Shown here in pieces: positions 9,369-18,082 of a DNA stretch of 64,000 nt; within the stretch, counting starts at the first letter, position 1; every line of letters starts with the position of its first letter. The notes under the pieces are model-generated. The model did not search any database. It saw only the letters and a program-made list of their open reading frames with translations, and was not told where the DNA came from. This DNA comes from Streptomyces sp. 2131.1 (GTDB lineage Bacteria; Actinomycetota; Actinomycetes; Streptomycetales; Streptomycetaceae), in the NCBI RefSeq assembly GCF_900105515.1, contig NZ_FNSY01000001.1:4390001-4454000 (forward strand). Reading direction: 5' to 3'. The position numbers and the translations under genes are program-made.

Positions 9369-11396
9369 ATGTCCCTGGGTAGCACTGCTCCGCAGCCCGG
9401 GGAGCCGGGAGTCCGTGCGGAGCGGGCTGCCGGTTCAGGGCATACGTCTTCCACCGTCGAGCGCTTCCTGCAGGGCGGCCGGTTGTTCCAGGACCGGGCG
9501 CCCGGCGGGCCGGTGCCTCGGCTGCTGATGCGCTGGGTGCGGCGTCCGCTGCTGCCCGCCGTACGGCTGTGGCGGCGCAATCTCCAGCTGCGGGTCGTCG
9601 CCGGCACGTTGCTGATGTCGCTCGGAGTGGTGCTGCTGCTCGGCCTCGTCGTGATCGGGCAGGTGCGCAACGGCCTGCTCGACGCGAAGGGGAAGGCCGC
9701 CCAGACACAGGCCGCGGGCGGGTTCGCGGCCGCCCAGGAGAAGGCGAACGCGCCGCTCACCCCGGCTTCGGGCCAGGGCGACGACGCCGCGGACGGTACG
9801 ACCGCCAACAACTCCTGGCGGACCGAACTCGTCGACCAGCTCGCCAGCGGTGGGAAGAACGCCTTCGACGTGGTGGCGCTCAGCGCCGACGAGGGCTCCC
9901 GCGCGCCGCGTGGTTCGGGGAAGGTCGAGACCGTGAGCATCCCGCTGAACCTCCGCGAGGCGGTGAACAAGGGCCCGGGGGCCTTCCAGACGTACTCACT
10001 GATCCAGTACTCGAACGGGCGGGAGTCGCAGCCCGGCCTCATCGTGGGCAAGCGCCTCTACGACATCGACCGCAATCCGTACCAGCTGTACTACGTCTTC
10101 CCGCTGGCGCAGGAGGAGAAGTCCCTGACGCTGGTCAAGGGCACGCTGGCGACCGCGGGGCTCTTCGTGGTCGTGCTGCTGGGCGCTATCGCCTGGTTCG
10201 TGGTGCGCCAGGTCGTCACCCCCGTACGCATGGCCGCGGGCATCGCCGAACGGCTCTCCGCCGGCCGGCTCCAGGAGCGGATGAAGGTCACCGGCGAGGA
10301 CGACATCGCCCGGCTCGGTGAGGCCTTCAACAAGATGGCGCAGAACCTCCAGCTGAAGATCCAGCAGCTGGAGGAGCTCTCCCGGATGCAGCGGCGGTTC
10401 GTTTCGGACGTCTCGCACGAGCTGCGCACCCCACTGACGACGGTGCGGATGGCCGCCGACGTCATCCACGAGGCGCGTGTCGACTTCGACCCCATAACGG
10501 CCCGGTCCGCCGAGCTCCTGGGGGACCAGCTCGACCGCTTCGAGTCGCTGCTCTCCGACCTGCTGGAGATCAGTCGCTTCGACGCGGGTGCCGCCGCGCT
10601 GGAGGCGGAGCCGATAGACCTGCGGCAGGTCGTGCGCCGGGTGATCGGCGGCGCCGAGCCGCTGGCGGAACGCAAGGGCACCCGGATCCGGGTGACCGGC
10701 GACGAACAGCCGGTGATCGCCGAGGCGGACGCGCGGCGAGTCGAGCGGGTGCTGCGCAACCTCGTCGTCAACGCGGTGGAGCACGGCGAAGGACGCGACG
10801 TCGTGGTGCGGATGGGCGCCGCGGGCGGAGCGGTCGCCGTCGCCGTCCGGGACTACGGCGTGGGGCTGAAGCCCGGCGAGGCGACCCGGGTTTTCAACCG
10901 CTTCTGGCGGGCCGACCCGGCCCGTGCCCGTACCACCGGCGGGACCGGCCTCGGCCTGTCCATCGCGGTGGAGGACGCGCGGCTGCACGGCGGCTGGCTG
11001 CAGGCGTGGGGCGAGCCCGGCGGCGGTTCCCAGTTCCGGCTGACGCTGCCGCGTACGGCGGACGAGCCACTGCGGGGCTCGCCGATACCGCTGGAGCCCG
11101 AGGACTCGCGGCGCAACCGGAAGAGCCGGGAGCAGGCCGCGGACGCCTCCACCACGGGCAGCGAGCACCGGCTGCTGGCCGTGCCCTCGCAGCACGCCGG
11201 TACCGGCCGCGCCCCGCTGCCGGTGCCCGGCCGGGCACCGGGGCGCGCCAGGACCGCACCCGCCTCGGTGCACCCGGCGGCCCTGCCGGGCAACGGGGCG
11301 CGGGTGGTGCCGCGTCCCGCCGAGGAGCGGCAGGCCGGGCACAACGACTCTCCGGGGCACGAACAGGGGCGGGAGGACGCGACTCGTGAGGACTGA
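9369..11396 (+). CDS. mtrB: Sensor histidine kinase MtrB
   Basis: Protein of 675 aa and partner kinase of MtrA. Order of parts: basic N-terminus, first membrane segment (about 74-98), extracytoplasmic sensor region, second membrane segment (about 258-280) running into a HAMP domain, HisKA with the phosphoacceptor His350 in FVSDVSHELRTPL, and an HATPase domain ending with GGTGLGLSIAVED. The last ~110 residues are Pro/Arg-rich and disordered, an extension common in Streptomyces MtrB. The ATG at 9369 lies one base after the mtrA stop, so the two are co-translated. The end overlaps the lpqB start. Confidence 0.97.
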   Translation: MSLGSTAPQPGEPGVRAERAAGSGHTSSTVERFLQGGRLFQDRAPGGPVPRLLMRWVRRPLLPAVRLWRRNLQLRVVAGTLLMSLGVVLLLGLVVIGQVRNGLLDAKGKAAQTQAAGGFAAAQEKANAPLTPASGQGDDAADGTTANNSWRTELVDQLASGGKNAFDVVALSADEGSRAPRGSGKVETVSIPLNLREAVNKGPGAFQTYSLIQYSNGRESQPGLIVGKRLYDIDRNPYQLYYVFPLAQEEKSLTLVKGTLATAGLFVVVLLGAIAWFVVRQVVTPVRMAAGIAERLSAGRLQERMKVTGEDDIARLGEAFNKMAQNLQLKIQQLEELSRMQRRFVSDVSHELRTPLTTVRMAADVIHEARVDFDPITARSAELLGDQLDRFESLLSDLLEISRFDAGAAALEAEPIDLRQVVRRVIGGAEPLAERKGTRIRVTGDEQPVIAEADARRVERVLRNLVVNAVEHGEGRDVVVRMGAAGGAVAVAVRDYGVGLKPGEATRVFNRFWRADPARARTTGGTGLGLSIAVEDARLHGGWLQAWGEPGGGSQFRLTLPRTADEPLRGSPIPLEPEDSRRNRKSREQAADASTTGSEHRLLAVPSQHAGTGRAPLPVPGRAPGRARTAPASVHPAALPGNGARVVPRPAEERQAGHNDSPGHEQGREDATRED

Positions 11397-13251
11397 CCGT
11401 CGTGAGGGGGGCCTCGGACGGGCGGCGGGGGTGACCGTGCTGATCGTGTGCGGAGCGCTGGTGCTGTCCGCGTGCGGCTCGATGCCGGTCACGGGCGATG
11501 TCAAGGCCGTCGACGCCTCGCAGCCCGGGGACTCCCAGGTGCAGGTGTACGCGGTCGCCCCGCGCGACGGTGCGACGCCGAACGAAGTGGTCGACGGCTT
11601 CCTGGAGTCGATGACCAGCGACGACTCCGACTTCCGTACGACGCGCAAGTACCTCACCAAGGAGGCGTCGCGCCGGTGGAAGCCGAGCGCGGAGACCACC
11701 GTCCTGGCCAAGGCGCCGAACCGCAGCGACCGCCCGGTTCATGAGAACGACCGCACCACCAACGAGGTCACCTACACCCTGACCGGTGAGCAGGTGGCGA
11801 GGGTCGACGAGCAGAACGCGTACCAGCCGCTCGTTCCGACGGACTTCTCCCGCACGCTGCGTCTGGTGAAGGAGAAGACGCAGGACGGCAGTGAATGGCG
11901 CATCGCCTCCGTCTCGGACGGCCTGGTGCTCGGGCAGTCCGACTTCAAGCGGCTGTACCGCTCGGTCAACAAGTTCTACTTCGCGGCCGGCCGTTCCGAC
12001 GCACAGGCCACGCTGGTCGCCGACCCCGTCTACCTCCGCAACCGCAGCGATCCCGCGACCGGCATGGACACGGTGACGCAGGCGGTCCGCAGCCTGCTGC
12101 GGGGCCCGACCGACTGGCTGCGGCCGGTGGTCACCTCGCGCTTCCCGGCGGGGACGAACCTCAAGAAGGGTGTCGCCTCGCTGACGCCCGACGACCGCAA
12201 CGTCCTGAAGGTCCCGCTCGACAAGAAGGCCGACGGGACCGGGCAGCGTTCCTGCCGGATGATGGCCTCGCAGGTGCTCTTCACCCTCCGGGACCTGACC
12301 TCCGCACGGGTCGAGCAGGTGGAGTTGCAGCGCTCGGACGGTTCGGCGCTGTGCGTGCTCGACGCGGACCAGGCCGAGGAGTACGCCCCCGACGGCTCCT
12401 CGGGCGGCCCCGACAGCCAGTACTTCGTCGATGCCAAGGGCCGGGTGGAGCGCATACCGGGCAGCACCAGGGGCAGCGGTGAGCCGGAGCCGGTGGCCGG
12501 CCCGTTCGGCAACGGCGCGCTGAAGGTGAGCGCGATCGGCGTGGCCCGGGACGAGCAGTCCGCGGCGGCGCTCTCCCAGCACAACGAATCGCTGTACGTG
12601 ACGTCCATCGCGGCGGACGGCGAGCTGCCCGTACCGGCCCTGACGAGCAAGGCGGTCGATCCCGAGGACCGGCTGACGGCGCCCAGCTGGGACGGCCGGG
12701 GCGACCTCTGGGTGGCCGACCGCGACCCGAAGAACTCCCGGCTCCTGAGGCTGCCCCACGGCACGGGCAAGCCGCAGGAGGTCACTGTGCCGAGCCTGAA
12801 CGGCAGCCGCATCGCGGGGCTGCGGCTGTCCTCGGACGGGGTGCGCATAGCGCTGCTGGTGACGACGGACGGTCACACGACGCTGAAGATCGGCCGGATC
12901 GAACGGCTGGGTACGGGGGACGACGCCCAGGTGTCCGTGGTCGACCTGCGGCAGGCGGCGCCCCAGCTCGCGGACGTCACGGCGATGTCCTGGTCCGGCC
13001 GCGGCCGCCTCGTGGTGGTCGGCAAGGAGCAGGGCGGCGTGCAGCAGGTCCGGTACGTGCAGGCGGACGGCTCGACGCCCTCCTCGGGCGTGCTGCCCGG
13101 CGTGAACCAGGTGCTCGCCATCGCCGCCGCCGACGACGAGCAGCTGCCGCTGATGGCGGACACCTTCGGCGACGGGATAGTGAAGCTGCTACCGGGGGAC
13201 AACTGGCAGACGGTCCTCAAGGAGGGCTCGGCGCTGGTCTATCCCGGCTGA
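11386..13251 (+). CDS. lpqB: Lipoprotein LpqB (GerMN domain / beta-propeller)
   Basis: Protein of 621 aa with a lipoprotein signal: hydrophobic stretch VTVLIVCGALVLSAC, with Cys30 as the lipidation site. It continues with a GerMN-type domain and a C-terminal LpqB beta-propeller. LpqB is encoded after mtrAB throughout actinobacteria and is reported to modulate MtrAB signalling at the outer face of the membrane. The GTG start at 11386 lies inside the end of mtrB (11-nt overlap) with GGAGG a few bases upstream, so mtrA-mtrB-lpqB forms one coupled operon. Confidence 0.96.
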   Translation: MRTDRREGGLGRAAGVTVLIVCGALVLSACGSMPVTGDVKAVDASQPGDSQVQVYAVAPRDGATPNEVVDGFLESMTSDDSDFRTTRKYLTKEASRRWKPSAETTVLAKAPNRSDRPVHENDRTTNEVTYTLTGEQVARVDEQNAYQPLVPTDFSRTLRLVKEKTQDGSEWRIASVSDGLVLGQSDFKRLYRSVNKFYFAAGRSDAQATLVADPVYLRNRSDPATGMDTVTQAVRSLLRGPTDWLRPVVTSRFPAGTNLKKGVASLTPDDRNVLKVPLDKKADGTGQRSCRMMASQVLFTLRDLTSARVEQVELQRSDGSALCVLDADQAEEYAPDGSSGGPDSQYFVDAKGRVERIPGSTRGSGEPEPVAGPFGNGALKVSAIGVARDEQSAAALSQHNESLYVTSIAADGELPVPALTSKAVDPEDRLTAPSWDGRGDLWVADRDPKNSRLLRLPHGTGKPQEVTVPSLNGSRIAGLRLSSDGVRIALLVTTDGHTTLKIGRIERLGTGDDAQVSVVDLRQAAPQLADVTAMSWSGRGRLVVVGKEQGGVQQVRYVQADGSTPSSGVLPGVNQVLAIAAADDEQLPLMADTFGDGIVKLLPGDNWQTVLKEGSALVYPG

Positions 13252-13319
13252 CACCGGCGATCCCGCGGGCGTTTTCCACAGGGGTGGTCCGCCGGCCGTG
13301 GGAGGAGCACAGTTGAAGT

Positions 13320-14072
13320 GTGCGCGGGTGGTGGCGGGAGATCAGCGGGCTCGTTCTGCCCGTGTCCTGCGGCGGGTGCGGCAGCGACAGGACGGAGCTG
13401 TGCGAGGCGTGCGGCGCGCAGCTGTACGGCGGAGCCCCGCGCCGGGTGCGGCCCTCGCCGGAGCCGTCCGGGCTGCCCGCGGTGCATGCCGCGGCCGGAT
13501 ACGAGGGTGCGGTACGGGCGGTGCTGCTGGCCCACAAGGAGCGCGGCGCGCTCGGTATGGCGCGTCCGCTCGGCAGGGCGCTGGCGGGTGCGGTGAGAGC
13601 CGGGGCCGGGCAGTTGCCGGACGGCCGGCCGCTGTTGCTCGTACCCGTACCTTCCGCGCGTCGGGCGGTGGCCGCGCGCGGGCACGATCCGGCGCGGCGG
13701 ATCGCGCTGGCGGCAGCGGCCGAGCTGCGGCGTACGGGCGTTGCGGCGACGGTGGCCGCGGTGCTGTGTCAGCGGCGGGCGGTCGCCGATCAAGCGGGGC
13801 TGACCGCGGCGGAGCGCCGGGCGAACCTGGCGGGTGCCCTGGACGTGGCGGCCGGGGGCGGGCGGTTGCTCACCGCCGGACGAGTGGTGCTGGTGGACGA
13901 CCTGCTGACCACGGGCGCCACGCTGGCCGAGGCGGCACGCGCTGTCGACGCGGCCCGCGGGGGCGTGCGCGCAGGCGCGACGGGGTGCGACGCGGCCGTC
14001 GTCGCGGCGTCTCCGCTGGCCTTCGACGCAGCCTGTCCCGCCGTCCGCGAAATAAACCGGAACTGCGACTGA
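13320..14072 (+). CDS. ComF-family phosphoribosyltransferase-like protein
   Basis: Protein of about 250 aa. The N-terminus carries a four-cysteine zinc ribbon (CGGCG and CEAC, residues about 17-31). The C-terminus has the PRPP-binding loop VVLVDDLLTTGATL and the ComF signature RGHDPARRIA. ComF proteins are linked to DNA uptake in competent bacteria, but Streptomyces generally lacks natural competence, so the role here is open. The GTG start is preceded by GGGAGGAG at a somewhat long distance; a GTG two bases earlier is out of frame. It follows lpqB by 68 bp and may be part of the same transcript. Confidence 0.88.
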   Translation: MRGWWREISGLVLPVSCGGCGSDRTELCEACGAQLYGGAPRRVRPSPEPSGLPAVHAAAGYEGAVRAVLLAHKERGALGMARPLGRALAGAVRAGAGQLPDGRPLLLVPVPSARRAVAARGHDPARRIALAAAAELRRTGVAATVAAVLCQRRAVADQAGLTAAERRANLAGALDVAAGGGRLLTAGRVVLVDDLLTTGATLAEAARAVDAARGGVRAGATGCDAAVVAASPLAFDAACPAVREINRNCD

Positions 14073-14394
14073 ACTTTCATCGTTGCAGGTAGTGAGTGGG
14101 TAAAGAGACCTGAACGGAGGTACGTGCGAGTAGCGGGTGCCGACAACCGTCCGGGCAGGCTATGTTCGGTTGTGAGGAATGGTGAATGCCGGCCCTCGAC
14201 GAATGCACCACCAGGTTTCGGGCAGGCGACCCACCAGTACTTGAGAAACCGGAAATCCGGTGGGGTGGATGCCTTGCCGGCTGGGGAGGAGGAGGTGGAA
14301 GTCACCGAGTCCGCGGCTCCGGCCATCACCGGAGCCTGGTGCAAAAGGGAGATGCTCCGCCGCCGAGCGGAGCGATCCGGGAACGGAGTTCTGC
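14073..14394. other. Long leader/intergenic region before hpf
   Basis: About 320 bp without a convincing gene. It contains TATGTT (14161-14166), which fits the TANNNT -10 pattern and would give a leader of about 220 nt for hpf. GGGTAA at 14098-14103 is 12 nt after GTTG (14082-14085), a poor match to the sigma-B/H type. No riboswitch class is recognisable to me. A short reading frame starting at 14124 lacks normal codon bias. Confidence 0.5.
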
Positions 14395-15084
14395 GTGGAC
14401 ATCGTCGTCAAGGGCCGCAAGACCGAGGTGCCCGAGCGGTTCCGCAAGCACGTGGCCGAGAAGCTGAAGCTGGACAAGATCCAGAAGTTCGACGGCAAAG
14501 TGATCAGCCTCGACGTGGAGGTGTCCAAGGAGCCGAACCCTCGTCAGGCAGACCGTTCCGACCGGGTGGAGATCACGCTCCGCTCGCGTGGACCGGTCAT
14601 CAGGGCGGAAGCGGCCGCAGGCGACCCGTACGCAGCGCTGGACCTGGCCACCGGAAAGCTGGAGGCGCGGCTGCGCAAGCAGCACGACAAGCGCTACAGC
14701 CGCCGGGGTTCAGGACGCATTCCCGCTGCCGAGGTCGGTGAGATGGTGCCGGACGCGGCATCGTTCAACGGTGACGGCGAGCTGATCGTCGACGAGACGG
14801 CACAGCCCGCACCCACCACCAGGGTCGGCTCGCTGGAGGTACAGGGCGAGGGACCGCTGGTGATGCGCGAGAAGACGCACGTGGCGGCGCCCATGTCGTT
14901 GGACCAGGCGCTCTACGAGATGGAGTTGGTCGGACACGACTTCTATCTGTTCGTGGACAGCGAGTCGAAGGAACCGAGTGTCGTCTACCGGCGGCATGCC
15001 TACGACTACGGTGTCATCCACCTGAGGACCGACCCGCTGGCCGCCGATGAGGCGGGCGGCGCTGGCGGTGCGCTCGGCGGCTGA
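14395..15084 (+). CDS. hpf: Ribosome hibernation promoting factor (long form)
   Basis: Protein of 229 aa, the length of long-form HPF. The N-terminal ribosome-binding domain (about 1-100, starting MDIVVKGRKTEV) resembles YfiA/RaiA. The C-terminal domain (about 170-222) holds the conserved MSLDQALYEMELVGHDFYLF and is responsible for joining two 70S ribosomes into inactive 100S dimers. I chose GTG at 14395 with CGGAG upstream; the frame is open for another 45 codons but that part is not HPF-like. It probably responds to growth arrest or stress through the long upstream region. Confidence 0.95.
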   Translation: MDIVVKGRKTEVPERFRKHVAEKLKLDKIQKFDGKVISLDVEVSKEPNPRQADRSDRVEITLRSRGPVIRAEAAAGDPYAALDLATGKLEARLRKQHDKRYSRRGSGRIPAAEVGEMVPDAASFNGDGELIVDETAQPAPTTRVGSLEVQGEGPLVMREKTHVAAPMSLDQALYEMELVGHDFYLFVDSESKEPSVVYRRHAYDYGVIHLRTDPLAADEAGGAGGALGG

Positions 15085-15100
15085 CGCCCGCCACCCGGCT

Positions 15101-15136
15101 GTGCCCCTGCGAGCGTCTGTGCGCCCCCAGGGGCAC
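15101..15136 (+). terminator. Hairpin after hpf
   Basis: GTGCCCCTG (15101-15109) and CAGGGGCAC (15128-15136) form a 9-bp perfect stem with an 18-nt loop, 17 bp after the hpf stop. There is no T-tract, as is common in Streptomyces. It separates hpf from the response regulator gene. Confidence 0.55.
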
Positions 15137-15271
15137 CCGTGTGTCACCGAGAGATCACCGCATTGACGTTCCGGCATGGAATCATGGCGGCCCAGGCCAA
15201 TCGGTGTTCTGTGGAACGCCGTTGGCGGAGAGTGCGTGAACTTCAGGCCGTGGCCTTCAGGGGGAGGAACG

Positions 15272-16024
15272 ATGGCGGACACCTTCGGGCCCGTGCGCGA
15301 CGCGAGTGATCCCGGCGACGCCGTGCGCGTCCTCGACGCGGACCGGGACGGCGGCTACCGCAAGGAGCCGATCCGGGTCCTGGTGGTCGACGACCACGCC
15401 CTCTTCCGCAGGGGCCTGGAGATCGTCCTCGCGCACGAGGAGGACATCGAGGTCGTCGGCGAGGCCGGGGACGGGGCGGAGGCGGTCGACAAGGCCGCCG
15501 ATCTGCTGCCCGACATCGTGCTGATGGACGTCCGGATGCCCAGGCGAGGGGGCATCGAGGCATGTACGGCCATCAAGGAGGTGGCCCCCAGCGCGAAGAT
15601 CATCATGCTGACGATCAGCGATGAGGAGGCCGACCTCTACGAAGCGATCAAGGCCGGAGCGACGGGCTATCTCCTCAAGGAGATCTCCACCGACGAGGTG
15701 TCCACCGCGATCCGAGCGGTCGCCGACGGGCAGTCCCAGATCAGCCCTTCCATGGCGTCCAAACTGCTCACCGAGTTCAAGTCGATGATCCAGCGGACCG
15801 ACGAACGCCGGCTGGTGCCGGTGCCCCGGCTCACCGACCGTGAACTCGAAGTCCTCAAACTGGTCGCCACCGGCATGAACAATCGAGATATCGCGAAGGA
15901 ACTGTTCATTTCCGAGAACACCGTGAAGAACCACGTCCGCAACATTCTGGAGAAGCTCCAGCTGCACTCCCGGATGGAAGCGGTCGTCTACGCGATGCGG
16001 GAGAAGATCCTCGAAATCCGCTGA
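15272..16024 (+). CDS. Orphan NarL/LuxR-type response regulator
   Basis: Protein of 250 aa. An N-terminal extension of ~32 residues precedes a receiver domain with VVDDHALFRRG and phosphoacceptor Asp86 (IVLMDVRMP), then a LuxR-type helix-turn-helix (about 183-240) with the full signature of NNRDIAKELFISENTVKNH. No histidine kinase is encoded next to it, so its partner lies elsewhere or it is unphosphorylated. The ATG at 15272 follows an excellent GGGGGAGG ribosome site. TTGACG at 15163-15168 could be a -35 element, but I see no matching -10. Confidence 0.93.
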   Translation: MADTFGPVRDASDPGDAVRVLDADRDGGYRKEPIRVLVVDDHALFRRGLEIVLAHEEDIEVVGEAGDGAEAVDKAADLLPDIVLMDVRMPRRGGIEACTAIKEVAPSAKIIMLTISDEEADLYEAIKAGATGYLLKEISTDEVSTAIRAVADGQSQISPSMASKLLTEFKSMIQRTDERRLVPVPRLTDRELEVLKLVATGMNNRDIAKELFISENTVKNHVRNILEKLQLHSRMEAVVYAMREKILEIR

Positions 16025-16055
16025 ACCGGGACGACGACCGGCGTGACCCCGCCCG

Positions 16056-17231
16056 TCAGGCCAGGAGACGGCCGATCTCCGCAGCGAGCGGCCCGCGCAG
16101 CTCCGGCGCCTCCACCCGCTCCAGCCTGATGTCCGTGCAGCCGACCCAGGACGCCGCCTCCACCAGGGCCTGCGCCATCGGCACCACCGCCTTCGCGCCC
16201 GCCAGGGACACCTGTCGGCCGATCAGCGTGGTCCCCTCGCGGGCCGGGTCGACCCGGCCCTGAAGCTTCCCGCCCGCCAGCAGCGGCATCGCGAAGTAGC
16301 CGTGGATCCGCTTCTGCTTGGGTACGTACGCCTCCAGGCGGTGCGTGAAGCCGAAGATCCGCTCGGTGCGCGCCCGCTCCCAGACCAGCGAATCGAAGGG
16401 CGACAGCAGCGTGGTCCGGTGCCGTCCGCGCGGTTCGGACGCCAGCGCCGCCGGGTCCGCCCAGGCCGGCTTCGTCCAGCCCTCCACGGTCACCGGCACC
16501 AGCCCGGAATCCGCCACCACGGCGTCGAACTGCTCGGCCTTGAGCCGGTGGTAGTCCGCGATGTCCGCCCGTGTGCCCACCCCCAGCGACTGCCCGGCGA
16601 GCGCGACCAGCCGGCGCAGGCACTCGGCGTCGTCGAGGCCGTCGTGCAGCACGGCGTCGGGCAGGGCGCGCTCCGCCAGGTCGTAGACCCGCTTCCAGCC
16701 GCGCCGCTCCGTGCACACCACCTCGCCGTACATCAGGGCCCGTTCGACGGCGACCTTCGAGGCGGACCAGTCCCACCACTCCCCGCCGTTCTTCGCGCCG
16801 CCCAGCTCCGTCGCCGTCAACGGGCCCTCGGCGGTCAGCTGCTTGATCACGTTCTCGTACGCGCCGTCCGGCAGGTCGTGGGACCACTGCGGCCGGGCGC
16901 GGTAGGCGCGGCGGCGGAACGCGAAGTGCGGCCACTCCTCGACGGGCAGGATGCACGCCGCGTGCGACCAGTACTCGAAAGCGCGGCCGCCCGACCAGTA
17001 CGCCTCCTCGACCGGGCGCCGGCCGATCGCGCCCAGGCGCGCGTACGGGATCAGCTCGTGCGAGCGGGCCAGCACCGAGATCGTGTCCAGCTGGACGGCG
17101 CCGAGGTGCCGCAGCACTCCGGGCACCCCCGCCCGGCGGTCCGGGGCGCCCAGGAGGCCCTGCGCGCGCAGGGCGATCCTGCGGGCCTGGTCGGCGGAGA
17201 GTTCGACTGCGGGTGGCTGCACAGACGTCAT
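16056..17231 (-). CDS. Winged-helix DNA glycosylase, AlkX/YcaQ family (HTH_42)
   Basis: Protein of about 391 aa matching the HTH_42 (YcaQ) superfamily. These proteins excise alkylated bases, and the YcaQ branch unhooks interstrand crosslinks. The active-site tripeptide that separates the branches is readable: residues 47-49 in HLGAVQLDTISV are Gln-Leu-Asp, so this is the QxD type (AlkX-like in Streptomyces) and not the QxQ YcaQ type. Such genes often give self-protection against DNA-alkylating natural products, but no biosynthetic genes are nearby. The ATG at 17231 has no ribosome site and lies 7 nt after TAAAGT. Confidence 0.88.
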   Translation of the reverse strand: MTSVQPPAVELSADQARRIALRAQGLLGAPDRRAGVPGVLRHLGAVQLDTISVLARSHELIPYARLGAIGRRPVEEAYWSGGRAFEYWSHAACILPVEEWPHFAFRRRAYRARPQWSHDLPDGAYENVIKQLTAEGPLTATELGGAKNGGEWWDWSASKVAVERALMYGEVVCTERRGWKRVYDLAERALPDAVLHDGLDDAECLRRLVALAGQSLGVGTRADIADYHRLKAEQFDAVVADSGLVPVTVEGWTKPAWADPAALASEPRGRHRTTLLSPFDSLVWERARTERIFGFTHRLEAYVPKQKRIHGYFAMPLLAGGKLQGRVDPAREGTTLIGRQVSLAGAKAVVPMAQALVEAASWVGCTDIRLERVEAPELRGPLAAEIGRLLA

Positions 17232-17238
17232 GGTCCGC

Positions 17239-17244
17239 ACTTTA
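17239..17244 (-). promoter_or_regulatory. Candidate -10 element for leaderless alkX-like gene
   Basis: On the minus strand TAAAGT is followed by GCGGACC and then the ATG. A -10 hexamer 7 nt before the start codon and the absence of a Shine-Dalgarno suggest a leaderless transcript. No good -35 is visible. Confidence 0.4.
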
Positions 17245-17841
17245 GGGGGCGGCACTGACACCGCCCGCCGGTACGTAGGCGACGGTGCCGGGAAGCCCGA
17301 GGTCGGCGGGGATCAGCGCGCCCACCCACGTATCGCGGCGCACGCCCTTGTTGAGCAGGGCCGAGCGCTGCTCACCCTCCATGCGGAAGCCCGCACGCAG
17401 CGCGACGGCCCGCGACGGGACGTTGCCGATCTCGGCACGCCACTCCAGTCGGTCGCAGCCCAGCGAGGTGAAGGCCCAGCGGGCGGCGCACAGGACGGCC
17501 TCGGTCATGTAGCCGCGGCCGCGCCGCTCCTTCGCGGCCCAGAAGCCGATCTCGTACGTGCCCGAAAGGGTCCGGCGGTTGACGCCGAGCGCGCCCACCA
17601 GGGCCCCGTCCTCGCGGGTCCGCACGGCGAAGTTGTACATGGAGCCGTCCCGCCAGCCCTCGGGGCACATCCGCTCGGTGAAGAACTCCGCGTCGGAACG
17701 GCCGTACGGCGAGGGGACGACGGTCCAGCGCCGGATCTCCGGGTCCTGGCACTCCTCGTACACCGCGTCGGTGTCGTCCGGGGTGAAGGGGCGCAGCAGC
17801 AGGCGGTCGGTGGTGAGGGTGATCGGTTCAATCGCTTCCAT
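17242..17841 (-). CDS. GNAT family N-acetyltransferase (RimJ/RimL-like)
   Basis: Protein of 199 aa. It begins with the RimJ/RimL-type LTTDRLLLRPFTPDD and carries the acetyl-CoA-binding motif A (ERRGRGYMTEAVLCAARWAF region, with R-R-G-R-G-Y). Members transfer acetyl groups to protein N-termini or small amines; the substrate here cannot be told. The stop lies 10 bp from the start of the AlkX-like gene, so the two leftward genes may be co-transcribed, though that gene appears to have its own promoter. The ATG at 17841 lacks a good ribosome site, and CAGAAT lies 6 nt upstream. Confidence 0.88.
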   Translation of the reverse strand: MEAIEPITLTTDRLLLRPFTPDDTDAVYEECQDPEIRRWTVVPSPYGRSDAEFFTERMCPEGWRDGSMYNFAVRTREDGALVGALGVNRRTLSGTYEIGFWAAKERRGRGYMTEAVLCAARWAFTSLGCDRLEWRAEIGNVPSRAVALRAGFRMEGEQRSALLNKGVRRDTWVGALIPADLGLPGTVAYVPAGGVSAAP

Positions 17842-17984
17842 GAAGGGATTCTGGTGAGGGACCGGCGGCGAAGCGACTACTTTTCCCGCTCCCCGGCACC
17901 TTCGGCGGCCTTCGTCCGTTGACTCGGAAGGGCACCGCGGGGAGAACGCGGTGGCAGCCCTCCCGGCGCGGCGGGGTCCTCGCT

Positions 17985-17990
17985 TACGAT
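17985..17990 (+). promoter_or_regulatory. Candidate -10 element for secA
   Basis: TACGAT fits the TANNNT consensus and would place the secA transcript start near 17997, giving a leader of about 85 nt. No clear -35 precedes it at normal spacing. TTGACT at 17919-17924 is too far away to serve it. Confidence 0.25.
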
Positions 17991-18082
17991 GACCGTTGCG
18001 GTGGGGCCCACCTGCCGTGCCCGTGCCCGAGTCCATTACACGACCCAGTGCCCAGGCCCGACCGGCAAGGAGACCAGCCTCA

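Noticed and set aside
15163..15208. A sigma-R type promoter (GGAAT...GTT) before the response regulator gene
   Set aside because: The spacing of 23 nt is too long for the known pattern, and no -10 fits the nearby TTGACG either.
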